In this document: in pieces, positions 32,530-40,694 of the stretch
Position numbering within the stretch: position 1 is the first letter of the stretch
Layout: every line of letters starts with the position of its first letter
Source: Planosporangium thailandense
GTDB lineage: Bacteria; Actinomycetota; Actinomycetes; Mycobacteriales; Micromonosporaceae
Direction of reading: 5' to 3'
NCBI RefSeq assembly: GCF_011947195.1
Contig: NZ_JAATVY010000006.1
Coordinates: forward strand, 222,328 to 286,327
Length of the DNA stretch: 64,000 bases
Program-made: the position numbers and the translations under genes
The notes under the pieces: generated by a model
Told to the model about the DNA's origin: nothing
What the model saw: only the letters and a program-made list of their open reading frames with translations
The model's database searches: none

Positions 32530-34170
32530 TCACTCGGAACTGTTGTTGATCTTGATTACCGACAGGTGCACGTCGCCTCGGTCGATGCGCCAGACCTCTT
32601 CGCCGTGCTGGTCGATGGCCTCGAGGATCCAGCCCTCGTTGTTGCGCTCGAGCGCGTCGCGCATCTTGTTGGACATCACGACGTAGTCGACGTTGTGCCA
32701 GTCCCGATGGAAGAACTTGTCCCGGATATCCGGGTCGGACGCCGCCTTGAAGTGCGACTGGGCGTACGGGAAGTTCGGGTGACCCTCGCGCAGCGCCACC
32801 CAGATGTCGTCGTCGATGATCAGCCGGCTGTTCGGCGGCACGTGCTCGCGGATCCACTTCACCTGCAGGTTCTGCATGTTGGTCTGCGGCAGCCGGTACT
32901 GGTCGGCCAGCAGCAGCTTCGTGCCGGTGAAGTCCCACGCGACCAGGTAGCCGTGCGGGTACGACAGGGGCATCGCGCACAGGCAGGCGGTCAGCAGCGC
33001 CACCGCCGCCGGCTTGGCGTACCGGGTGATCCGGCCGTAGAGCAGGCCGATGTTGAGCGTCAGCAGCGGCACCAGCGGCGCCACGTAGAAGTCCAGCAGC
33101 ACGCTGCGGGTCAGGTAGAAGCCGTAGCCGATCGCCAGCAGCGCGGTGCCCAGCATCGGCACCTCACGCCGCCGCTCGTTCAACGACAGCGCCAGCGTCC
33201 CCACCGTCGCCGCGGTGCCGGCGAGCAGGAGGTACTTGTCCTTGAACAGCCAGCTCTGGTGCAGCAGCGTGTTGAACATCGTGCCCTGCCCGCCGGACGC
33301 GGTGCGGTGCAGCTGCCACCAGATGGTGTACAGCAGGGACACGTGGTCGGCCGGCGGCGACGCCAGGTTGAAGTCCAGGCCGGCCGGCAGCAGCTCATTC
33401 TTGATCTCCGCGTACAGCATGTACAGCGCGACCGGCGAGCCCACCGCGAACCACCAGAAGCTCGCGGAGAACCGCCGGTTGCCCTGCTCGACGATGCTGC
33501 GGTGCAGCAGGTATCCGAAGCCGGGCAGCAGGAACAACGCGTTCTCCTTGGTGACCAGCGCCAGCCCGAACGCCAGCCCGGCGCCCATCGCGGTCACCAC
33601 CCGACCGTCCTTGCGCGCCAGGATGTACAGCCCCAGCAGCACCCAGAAGACCATCAGGTTGTCCAGCAGCACCATGCGCTGGAAGTACACGGCCAGCGGG
33701 GAGACGTTGAAGAAGAACGTCGCCAGGAAGGCCGCGGGCACACTGCGCGAGTACCTGCGCACGATCTCGAACATCAGGAACACGCAGGCCACGTGCACCA
33801 GCACCATCAGCACCCGGCCGATGTTGACCGGGAAGCCGAGGCTGTTGAACTGCCCTGGGATCAGCGCCACCCAGCCGGCGATGACCATCCAACCGAACGG
33901 CGCGTGGTCGTAGAAGTACGTGTAGGGCGCGAGCTTGCCCTCCCGCAGCACCGACCACGCCTGCTCCATGTAGATGCCTTCATCGGACAGGTACAGCGGG
34001 TACTTGAAGATGTTCCAGCCGTGGCTCACCAGACCGATCAGCATGGACACCGCCAGCAGGATCTTGCCGGTGCGGTCCAGCGGGTCGCCGACGGGGCGGT
34101 GCACGGCCACCGGCGCCGAGCCGCGGCCCTGCTCCTGGTCCAGCAGCGCGGTCGGGTTCTCACGCGGCAC
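32530..34170 (-). CDS. GT39-type (ArnT/PMT-like) membrane glycosyltransferase
   Basis: A 546-residue protein with about eleven to twelve membrane helices from residue 35 to 425. The first periplasmic loop has YLSDEGIYMEQAW, the acidic motif of the GT39/GT83 superfamily, and DHAPFGWMVIAGW follows. The C-terminal part (about 430-545) is a soluble extracytoplasmic domain. Such enzymes transfer a sugar from a polyprenyl-phosphate carrier to a lipid, protein or polymer outside the membrane. It overlaps the end of the GT2 gene by 11 bp, so the two are tightly coupled. The sugar donor cannot be told from sequence. Confidence 0.82.
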   Translation of the reverse strand: MPRENPTALLDQEQGRGSAPVAVHRPVGDPLDRTGKILLAVSMLIGLVSHGWNIFKYPLYLSDEGIYMEQAWSVLREGKLAPYTYFYDHAPFGWMVIAGWVALIPGQFNSLGFPVNIGRVLMVLVHVACVFLMFEIVRRYSRSVPAAFLATFFFNVSPLAVYFQRMVLLDNLMVFWVLLGLYILARKDGRVVTAMGAGLAFGLALVTKENALFLLPGFGYLLHRSIVEQGNRRFSASFWWFAVGSPVALYMLYAEIKNELLPAGLDFNLASPPADHVSLLYTIWWQLHRTASGGQGTMFNTLLHQSWLFKDKYLLLAGTAATVGTLALSLNERRREVPMLGTALLAIGYGFYLTRSVLLDFYVAPLVPLLTLNIGLLYGRITRYAKPAAVALLTACLCAMPLSYPHGYLVAWDFTGTKLLLADQYRLPQTNMQNLQVKWIREHVPPNSRLIIDDDIWVALREGHPNFPYAQSHFKAASDPDIRDKFFHRDWHNVDYVVMSNKMRDALERNNEGWILEAIDQHGEEVWRIDRGDVHLSVIKINNSSE

Positions 34171-35455
34171 GGCTCGTCACCTCCTCTTCCTGCGCGGAAC
34201 GGTGGGCACCGACATGAGCGGTCTTCTCCCAGTCGCCGACGCCGCTGAGCTGGCGCTTCAGCGCCCGCATCGCCGCGTACGCCAGCACCATCTGGTAGGG
34301 CATCCACCCGACGGCCAGGGTCACGACGGTGCGGGGGGTCGCCCGCAGCTCGTGCGCCTCGGTGAACTCGTACAGCCCGATCACCGCGGTGACGAAGTGG
34401 GCGGCCAGCAGCAGCACCGGCAGCCACGACAGCAGCGCGATCGACGCCGGTACCCGCAGCACGAACGCGGTGAGCACGGCGACCGGCAGGTAGATGCCGA
34501 GCAGCGCCTGGGCGTACGGGAACATCAGCGTGTACCAGGCGAGCAGGCGCTGCTTGCGGGTCGGCAGCTCCTTCCAGGTGCCCTTCTTCAGGGTCTGCAT
34601 GAAACCCTGGCTCCAGCGGGTGCGCTGCTTGATGAAGTGCCGCAGCGTGGGCGGGGTCTCTTCCTTGGTGACGTACCGGTGGTCGTAGAGCACCCGCACC
34701 CGCTCGCCCATCACGCACACCCGCAGCCCGATCTCGGCGTCCTCGGTCAGGCACGTCTCGTCCCACCCGCCGATGCGTTCCAGCAGTTCCCGGGAGAAGA
34801 AGACGGTGTTGCCACCGAGCGGGATCGCACCGGCCCTGGCCTGGTAGTACAGGCGGCTGCGGAACCAGAAGAAGTACTCGAGCACGTTGAACGTCGAGTA
34901 CCAGTTGGACTCGTAGTTCATCAGCTGCACGCCGGCCTGCACCACGTGGACCCGCTCGGTGACCATGACCGTGTTGACGATGCTGAAGATCTCGGGGTGG
35001 ATCTCGTCCTCGGCGTCGAAAATGGTGATCACGTCGCCGTCGGAGCGGGCCAGCGCCGCGTTGAGACCGTGCGGCTTGTTGATCGGCTGGTCGTCGAAGA
35101 CCACGAGCTCCACGTTGGTACGACCGGCCGAGCGCAGCCGGCTGATGGTGGCGGCGGCGCGTTCGATGGTGCCGAGGTCGTCAGCTGAGCACACCACGAT
35201 GATCTGCACCAGACGGGCCGGGTAGTCAGTGTGAGCGACGCGGGCGATGGTCTGCTGGATAACTTCCTCCTCGTGCCGCGCCGGCACGATGGCGGTGAAG
35301 GACAGCTGCGGGGCGGCGCGCTCGTCGGGCACCCGCGCCTTCGCCTCCGCCTCCGGCTGATCCCAGGTGTAGATCATCAAGTAGAGGGTGTGCCCGGCCT
35401 GAACGGTCAGCACCACCGACACGAGGGCTATGGCGGCCAGCACGATCTGCTCCAT
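34160..35455 (-). CDS. Processive family 2 glycosyltransferase, cellulose-synthase-like
   Basis: A 431-residue enzyme. One N-terminal helix (about 3-25), a cytoplasmic GT-A domain (about 50-300) and three to four C-terminal helices (about 305-420). Processive synthase motifs are all present: FTAIVPARHEEE, the first Asp in VFDDQPINKPHGLNAAL, FDAEDEIHPE, the TED of CLTEDAEIGLRV and QRTRW (QxxRW). It should polymerise a UDP- or GDP-activated sugar into a beta-linked chain and pass it through the membrane. No PilZ domain is seen. The ATG at 35455 has GGAG about 12 nt upstream. The gene lies under the 3' part of the GtrA frame, an unusual 230-bp overlap. Confidence 0.88.
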   Translation of the reverse strand: MEQIVLAAIALVSVVLTVQAGHTLYLMIYTWDQPEAEAKARVPDERAAPQLSFTAIVPARHEEEVIQQTIARVAHTDYPARLVQIIVVCSADDLGTIERAAATISRLRSAGRTNVELVVFDDQPINKPHGLNAALARSDGDVITIFDAEDEIHPEIFSIVNTVMVTERVHVVQAGVQLMNYESNWYSTFNVLEYFFWFRSRLYYQARAGAIPLGGNTVFFSRELLERIGGWDETCLTEDAEIGLRVCVMGERVRVLYDHRYVTKEETPPTLRHFIKQRTRWSQGFMQTLKKGTWKELPTRKQRLLAWYTLMFPYAQALLGIYLPVAVLTAFVLRVPASIALLSWLPVLLLAAHFVTAVIGLYEFTEAHELRATPRTVVTLAVGWMPYQMVLAYAAMRALKRQLSGVGDWEKTAHVGAHRSAQEEEVTSRAA

Positions 35456-35945
35456 CGGTGCGTTCACTCCAAATCCACATCGAGCTGACCGCGAAGTTGA
35501 CGGTGAAGGCGACACCGACGCCGAAGAGGTTCGCGAGCAGGTAGAACAGACCGAATCCGGCGAGGATCTGCACGACGCTCACGTTGACCAGCAGCGCGGC
35601 CACCGCGACGAGGCTGAAGCTGGCGAACCGGCGCAGCGTCGGACGCCCACGCCGGAAGGTCCACGCCTCGTGGAGCAGGTAGTTGTGCACGATCGCCGCG
35701 CCGACCGCCGCCACGGAGGCCGGCAACAGGGCCAGGCGCAGCAGGCCGTGCAGGGCGAACAGGAAGACGCTGTTGACGAGGAGACCAGTGGCGCCGACGA
35801 TCGAGAACCGGGTCAGCTTGGGCAGCACCCGGAACGCTCTCGACCACCGGTACCGCCGCCCCCGACGGAGTGGAGTCGGCGCGTCGATCGGCGGCGTGGC
35901 CACCCGCCGGCCCGGCGGATGCCACGGGTGATCACTGACCGGCAT
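35226..35945 (-). CDS. GtrA-family membrane protein with an out-of-frame 3' extension
   Basis: A 239-residue frame. Residues 38-160 form a normal GtrA domain with four helices (FSIVGATGLLVNSVFLFALHG, SVAAVGAAIVHNYLLHEAWTF, FSLVAVAALLVNVSVVQILAG, LLANLFGVGVAFTVNFAVSS), ending MWIWSE as usual. The remaining 75 residues (RTDGADRAGRHSPRVGG onward) are Arg/Gly-rich, unlike GtrA, and read through the GT2 gene in another frame. Either the tail is real overlap, or a base error has removed a stop near 35465. GtrA proteins help move polyprenyl-linked sugars across the membrane. The ATG at 35945 with GAAGGG is preferred over one at 35966. Confidence 0.78.
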   Translation of the reverse strand: MPVSDHPWHPPGRRVATPPIDAPTPLRRGRRYRWSRAFRVLPKLTRFSIVGATGLLVNSVFLFALHGLLRLALLPASVAAVGAAIVHNYLLHEAWTFRRGRPTLRRFASFSLVAVAALLVNVSVVQILAGFGLFYLLANLFGVGVAFTVNFAVSSMWIWSERTDGADRAGRHSPRVGGADRSGRAHPLLDDLHLGSAGGGGEGAGARRARRPAAVLHRHRAGAARGGSYPADHRPRRSH

Positions 35946-36344
35946 GGCAGGCCCTTCACGAGACATCGTCGTGGGCACCGACGGCTCGTGCCGCGAGCGG
36001 GTTGCTGCTCACCCCGGGCGCGGCGCCGCCGCGTGCTGATCGGGTAGGGATTGGAGTGTTCCGTTCCACCCTGCCGATCCCGCTCGCCGTGCCGCTTCCC
36101 GCTGGGGAGCCGGTACCGTCCCCTCCTTCGGCCTCCCCCACCCGGCCGACGTGCGCTGGCCCCCGGGCGTGAGAGCGGCCGCCCGTACCGGCGTCGGTCG
36201 TGGTCAGGTCGGTTTCCTGCCGGTCCTGCCGGGTAGATCCGACGGGCACGTCGCCGGCGTTCCCGCGCCGCTGGCGACGTCCGCGCCCAACCCCCACGTC
36301 CGGCCACACCGCAGCCGTCCGGTACTGGATGAGAGGTGGGTCCG
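35946..36344. other. 399-bp divergent intergenic region, exopolysaccharide operon / regulator pair
   Basis: No gene recognised. It must hold the promoters of the minus-strand glycosyltransferase run and of the plus-strand regulator/kinase pair. The sequence is uniformly GC-rich and I could not pick out a clear -10/-35 pair or a long palindrome. Confidence 0.5.
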
Positions 36345-36992
36345 TTGAACATCCGCATCCTGCTCGCTGACGACCACGCGATGGTGCGGCAGGGGCTGCG
36401 TACGTTCCTCGAGCTCAGCACGGACCTCCAGACCGTCGGCGAGGCCGCCGACGGCCGGCAGGCCATCGATCTCGCCCACCGGCTGAACCCGGACCTGGTG
36501 CTGATGGACCTGTTGATGCCGGGGCTCGACGGGGTGAGCGCGACGGCCACTATCCGCCAGGAGCTGCCCAACGTGGAGGTGTTGGCCCTGACCGGATACC
36601 TCGAGGACCACCTCATCACCGACGCGCTGCACGCCGGCGCGGTCGGTTACCTGCTCAAGGACACCGACGTGGAGAACCTCCAGCGCGCCGTACGCGCGGC
36701 CGCCGCCGGCCAGGTACAACTGTCGCCGGCGGTGGCCGCGCGGCTGGTCCGCGACGTCCACGTGCCGGGCGGCCCGCCGCAGCTGACCCACCGCGAGGAG
36801 CAGGTGCTGACGCTGCTGGCGCGCGGCCGGGCCAACGGCCAGATCGCGCGTGAACTGCACATCGCGCCGCAGACGGTGAAGACCCACGTCAGCAACATCC
36901 TCGCCAAGCTGCACGCGCAGAGCCGCACCCAGGCGGCGCTGTACGCGATGCGGCTGGGGCTCGTACCCGTCAACGAAACGGCGTCGAGTTGA
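36345..36992 (+). CDS. NarL/FixJ response regulator, divergent from the exopolysaccharide operon
   Basis: A 215-residue regulator. Receiver domain about 3-118: LLADDHAMVRQG, phospho-Asp in LVLMDLLMPGLDG, Thr in LALTGYLEDH, Lys in YLLKDTD. LuxR HTH about 150-210: LTHREEQVLTLLARG, QIARELHIAPQTVKTHVSNI. The start is TTG at 36345, which gives the family's NIRILLADDH and has GAGAGG 8 nt upstream; a GTG at 36336 overlaps that site. The kinase gene follows after 15 bp. Its position suggests control of the divergent polysaccharide genes. Confidence 0.9.
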   Translation: MNIRILLADDHAMVRQGLRTFLELSTDLQTVGEAADGRQAIDLAHRLNPDLVLMDLLMPGLDGVSATATIRQELPNVEVLALTGYLEDHLITDALHAGAVGYLLKDTDVENLQRAVRAAAAGQVQLSPAVAARLVRDVHVPGGPPQLTHREEQVLTLLARGRANGQIARELHIAPQTVKTHVSNILAKLHAQSRTQAALYAMRLGLVPVNETASS

Positions 36993-37007
36993 CCGGAGGC
37001 GACCGAG

Positions 37008-38744
37008 GTGATGACTGCACAGCGGCGCGCGCGTCAAGCCGACCGCACCGCCCAGCTCGACCGCGCGGTCGCCGAACTCACCGCCGACATCCGGCGCGGG
37101 CGCGACAGCGCCGAGGTGCTCGACCGGGTCTGCGCGTACGCCCGCCTGCTCACCGGGGCCGCCGCTGCCGCCGCCATGACCGCGGAACCCGACGGCGGCG
37201 GCGGGCTGGTGGTACGGGCCGTGGCCGGCCCGGTCGGCACCTGGCTGCGCGGTGTACGGGTTCCGGCCGGCGACACCGTCGCCGGTACCGTCCTGCGCGA
37301 CGGCGGCCCGCTCACCGGCGGTGCGCTGTCCGCCCCGCTCCGCCGGCCACCGCACGTACATGAACAGGCGCTCGCCGCGGCCGGCCTGCGGCGGGTGGTC
37401 TACACGCCGATCACCGGGTACGGCTCGGTCGCCGGAGTGCTCGGTGTCGCGTACCGGTACGGCGGCTCGGTGGCCGCGCACCGGCTGCGCCGGCTGGCCG
37501 CCCTGGCGGCTGTCGCCGGCCTGGTCGCGCCGGGCCCGGCGCGGGGCGACCCCGGCGGGTTCGCGACGGTCACGACGCTGGACGGGTCCGGCTCGCGGGC
37601 GCGGTTCCAGACGATGGTCGAGCGGGTGGTCGAGCTGACCGGAGCGACCGACTGCGGCGTCTACCTACCCGACGGCCGGTCCCTGACCCCGGTCGCGCTC
37701 GCCCGCGGGCCGGGCCGGACGGCCGGGGGGAACGCCGCCCCCACCGGCGCCGGAGCGGGGGCCGGCGGCAGAGCGGAGACCGCAACCGGAGCGGGGGCCG
37801 GCGGCAGAGCGGAGACCGCAACCGGAGCGGGGGCGCTCGACCCGGCGCTGGTCGCGCGGTTGCTCGCCGAGCAGCGGCCGGGCACGCTGTGGCGGCTGGC
37901 CGGCGGCCGGCTGCTGTGCCTGCCGCTGCCCGCCCACGGAGCCGTGCTCGGAGCGCTGTGCGTCCGGTGGCCCGACGGCACCCAACCGGACCCGGCCGAG
38001 CGGATGCTGGTCAACCTCACCGCCGGCGAGGCCGCCGGACTGGTCGACCGGGAACGCCGACGCGCCCTCGAAGAGGAGCAGGTCGCCACCCGTGAGCGGG
38101 AGTGGCTCGCGCGCGAACTGCACGATTCGGTGATACAGACGCTGTACGGCATCAGCCTCGGCGCCGGCGCGGCGGGCGCCCTGCTGCGCGACGACACCAC
38201 GCAGGCCGAGCAGTCGGTGGCCTGGATCCACGAGACGGCCGTGGCCGGGCTGACCGAGATGCACGGGCTGATCCAGCGCCTACGCCCGGACGCGCTCGCC
38301 GACGACGGGCTGACCGCCGCGCTCGGGCGGCTGCTGGAGACGCTGCATACGCTGCACGGCTGCCGGACCTCCGCCGAGCTGGGCCCGGAGCCGCCGGTTG
38401 GCGCGGAGGTACGCCAGGCGCTGTACCGCATCGCCCAGGAGGCGATCGCGAACGCCGCCAAGCACGCCCGCGCCGGGCTGGTCACCCTGCGCCTGTACAC
38501 CCGCGACCCGTACGTGGTGCTGGAGGTCGTCGACGACGGGCAGGGCTTCACACCCGGCGGCGACCTCCGCGGACGGATGGGTCTCCGGTCGATGCGGGAC
38601 CGGGCCGGCGCCGTCGGCGGCCGCCTGGACATCATCACCGCGCCCGGCCGTGGCACGGTGATCCGCGCCGAGGTGCCGGCCGGCGGCGACGCCGCGCCGG
38701 CCCGGCTGACCGGCACTACCCGTGACCCGCGCCGGCCCGGCTGA
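37008..38744 (+). CDS. GAF-domain sensor histidine kinase (HisKA_3)
   Basis: A 578-residue soluble kinase. Two GAF-like regions (about 38-175 and 205-345), the second interrupted by an Ala/Gly-rich stretch made by a 36-nt tandem repeat. The core has ARELHDSVIQTLYGISLGAG (phospho-His in LHDS), EAIANAAKHARAG (N box), VDDGQGFTPGG (G1) and RMGLRSMRDRAGAVGG (G2). It is of the LiaS/NarX type and pairs with the regulator 15 bp upstream. With no membrane segment it probably senses redox, gas or a small ligand through GAF. It starts at GTG 37008 with GGAGG 8 nt before, or at ATG 37011. Confidence 0.88.
   Translation: MMTAQRRARQADRTAQLDRAVAELTADIRRGRDSAEVLDRVCAYARLLTGAAAAAAMTAEPDGGGGLVVRAVAGPVGTWLRGVRVPAGDTVAGTVLRDGGPLTGGALSAPLRRPPHVHEQALAAAGLRRVVYTPITGYGSVAGVLGVAYRYGGSVAAHRLRRLAALAAVAGLVAPGPARGDPGGFATVTTLDGSGSRARFQTMVERVVELTGATDCGVYLPDGRSLTPVALARGPGRTAGGNAAPTGAGAGAGGRAETATGAGAGGRAETATGAGALDPALVARLLAEQRPGTLWRLAGGRLLCLPLPAHGAVLGALCVRWPDGTQPDPAERMLVNLTAGEAAGLVDRERRRALEEEQVATREREWLARELHDSVIQTLYGISLGAGAAGALLRDDTTQAEQSVAWIHETAVAGLTEMHGLIQRLRPDALADDGLTAALGRLLETLHTLHGCRTSAELGPEPPVGAEVRQALYRIAQEAIANAAKHARAGLVTLRLYTRDPYVVLEVVDDGQGFTPGGDLRGRMGLRSMRDRAGAVGGRLDIITAPGRGTVIRAEVPAGGDAAPARLTGTTRDPRRPG
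37752..37834 (+). repeat. 36-bp in-frame tandem repeat inside the kinase gene
   Basis: Two full identical 36-bp units (37752-37787 and 37788-37823) and the first 11 bases of a third. Each encodes GAGAGGRAETAT-like 12-residue units, so copy-number change would keep the frame. It lies in the loop of the second GAF domain. Confidence 0.9.
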
Positions 38745-38750
38745 CCGGCT

Positions 38751-39611
38751 CTACCCGTCCAGCAGCGCCAGATCCTCGTCGGTGAGCCGGAGCGCGCCCG
38801 CCGCGACGTTCTCCTCCAGGTGCGCGACCCGGCTGGTCCCCGGGATCGGCACCATCACCGGCGACCGCGCCAGCAGCCAGGCCAGCGCCGCCTGCGCCGG
38901 GGTGACGCCGTGCCGGTCGGCTACCCTGGCGAGCCGCTCGTCGCCGGGCGCACCACCGCCGGCCACGAGCGGGAAGAACGGCAGGTACGGGATGCCCGCT
39001 GCGGCGCACCGGTCGAGGACCGGCTGGTCATCGCGCTGGGCGAAGCCGTACTGGTTGGAGACGGTGGCGACGTCGGTGGCCGCCAGGGCCTGCTCGAGCT
39101 GGTCGAGTGTCACGTTGGACAGCCCGATCCGCTGGATCTTGCCCTCCGCCTTCAGCTCGAGCATCGTGCCGAGCGCGTCGGCGAAGCTCACCCCGCTCTC
39201 CGTGCCGTCCATCCAGCGCAGGTGCACCACCGGGATCGAGTCGAGGCCCAGCACCCGCAGGTCGCGCTCGCAGCCGGCGCGCAGCTCCGCGTCGCTGAGC
39301 GCCGCGTACCAGGAGCCGTCGTCGCGCCGCGCGCCACCCAGCTTGGTGACGAGGACCAGATCCTCCGGGTACGGGCGCAGCGCCTCGGCGATCAGCTCGT
39401 TGGCCACGTCCAGGCCGTAGTACCACGCCGTGTCGATCACGCGGATGCCCAGCTCTACGGCGCGGCGCAGGACGGCGAGCGCCTCGGCGCGGTCGGCCGG
39501 CGGGCCCCACACGCCGGGGCCGGGCAGCCGCATCGCGCCGTACCCCAGCCGGGGAACGTCGCGGTCGGCGAGGCGGACGCTTCCGGCGTCAAACGCATCG
39601 GGCATGGCCAA
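38751..39611 (-). CDS. Aldo/keto reductase
   Basis: A 286-residue (beta/alpha)8 oxidoreductase. The tetrad can be placed: Asp in VIDTAWYYG, Tyr in the same segment (YYGLDVANE), Lys in LVTKLGGAR and His in VVHLRWMDG. NADP-binding part: IPGTSRVAHLEENV. The first-strand Asp-Thr-Ala is followed by WYYG rather than the usual DxYG, which is seen in the short ydhF/DUF-like aldo/keto group. It should reduce an aldehyde or ketone with NADPH. It is convergent with the kinase gene, with only 6 bp between ends, and lies 3 bp after the dienelactone hydrolase gene, so the two form an operon. Confidence 0.88.
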   Translation of the reverse strand: MAMPDAFDAGSVRLADRDVPRLGYGAMRLPGPGVWGPPADRAEALAVLRRAVELGIRVIDTAWYYGLDVANELIAEALRPYPEDLVLVTKLGGARRDDGSWYAALSDAELRAGCERDLRVLGLDSIPVVHLRWMDGTESGVSFADALGTMLELKAEGKIQRIGLSNVTLDQLEQALAATDVATVSNQYGFAQRDDQPVLDRCAAAGIPYLPFFPLVAGGGAPGDERLARVADRHGVTPAQAALAWLLARSPVMVPIPGTSRVAHLEENVAAGALRLTDEDLALLDG

Positions 39612-39614
39612 AGC

Positions 39615-40412
39615 CTAACGTCCGGCGTGTGACGCCAGGTCGCGCTGCCGGGCGAACGCGAGGATGCGCCGCCAGGCGTCGGCCTGGGCGTCGGCGAACT
39701 CGTGCGCCGAGAGCTCGAAGAAGCCGTGCGGCGCGCCGGGGTACACCACGATGTCGTGCGGGACGCCGGCGGCGGTCAGGGCGCCGTCGAACGCCTCGAC
39801 TGTGGCGACCGGTATGCCCTCGTCAGCGCCGCCGAACATGCCGAGGATCGGCGCGGTGAAGCTCGGCGCGAGCTGGATCGGACCGGGCCGGCCCTGCAGC
39901 GCGTCCGGCGCGCCGTACAGGCCGATGGCGCCGGCGAGGCGGAAGCGCGGCTCGGCCGTCTGGAACGCGAACCGGCCGCCCATGCAGAAGCCCAGGGACA
40001 GGACGGTACGGCAGACGCCGTCGTCGACCGTGCGAAGGTGATCGAGGGCGGCGTCGAAGTCGGCGTACAGCCCGTCTCTGGTCAACGCGCCCAGGTGCGG
40101 CATCAGGTTGTCCAGTTCCCCGAAGTCCGCGCGCCGGGCGGCGTAGCCCACGCCCGCGCTGCGACCGAAGTAGTCGACGGCCAGCGCGGTGTGGCCCTGC
40201 TCGGCCAGCCGCACGCACAGCTGCGTGTAGAAGCCGGAGAGGCCGCGGTTGTCGGGCAGCACCAGCAGCCCGATGCCGGACGGCTCGCCCGGGCGGGCCA
40301 GATACGCGTCGAACCGCGTGCCGTCAGCGGAGGTCAGAATCAGCGACGTGCCGGTTGCCGTGGTGACGGGGGCACCGTAACGGGGCGGTGTGGCGTCGGC
40401 GTCGTAGCACAC
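39615..40412 (-). CDS. Dienelactone hydrolase family protein
   Basis: A 265-residue alpha/beta hydrolase. Triad: Cys in SLGFCMGGRFA, Asp in GGADEGIPV and His in YPGAPHGFF. Cys as nucleophile is the hallmark of the DLH family, which opens dienelactones in chloroaromatic or protoanemonin breakdown; many members act on other esters. The GTG at 40412 is chosen since GAGGAG lies 8 nt upstream and gives the family start MCYDADATPPRYG. A -10-like TATATT (40474-40469) lies about 60 bp upstream. The aldo/keto reductase gene follows after 3 bp. Confidence 0.88.
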   Translation of the reverse strand: MCYDADATPPRYGAPVTTATGTSLILTSADGTRFDAYLARPGEPSGIGLLVLPDNRGLSGFYTQLCVRLAEQGHTALAVDYFGRSAGVGYAARRADFGELDNLMPHLGALTRDGLYADFDAALDHLRTVDDGVCRTVLSLGFCMGGRFAFQTAEPRFRLAGAIGLYGAPDALQGRPGPIQLAPSFTAPILGMFGGADEGIPVATVEAFDGALTAAGVPHDIVVYPGAPHGFFELSAHEFADAQADAWRRILAFARQRDLASHAGR

Positions 40413-40694
40413 GAGCGGCTCCTCATCAGGGTGGGATGTCGCTCGCAAGGCTAGAAGTGAATTTCCTCAATATAGCACAAAACGCCTTCTCGATCCAGAT
40501 CGTGGCGGCCAGGATCCGGTCGGCCGTTCATCCGATTCCGCGCACCTGACGACGCGGCGTTCCGCGGCGCGGGGCCGCGCGCCGCCGATGTGATGATCTC
40601 GGCATCTTCGCTCACCGCCGGGCGGGTGGCGCGACAACCGGGCCAGGTACCGGCACAATGCACCCCGAACCCACCACGAAGGCGGATCAACATC

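Noticed and set aside
30616..34248. A 1210-codon open frame on the plus strand
   Set aside because: It is antisense to the kinase, Ig-repeat and glycosyltransferase genes, made of Arg/His/Gly-rich low-complexity sequence typical of shadow frames in very GC-rich DNA.
37752..37834. Repeat of CRISPR-like unit length (36 bp)
   Set aside because: The units are directly adjacent with no spacers and encode protein in frame; no cas genes are present.
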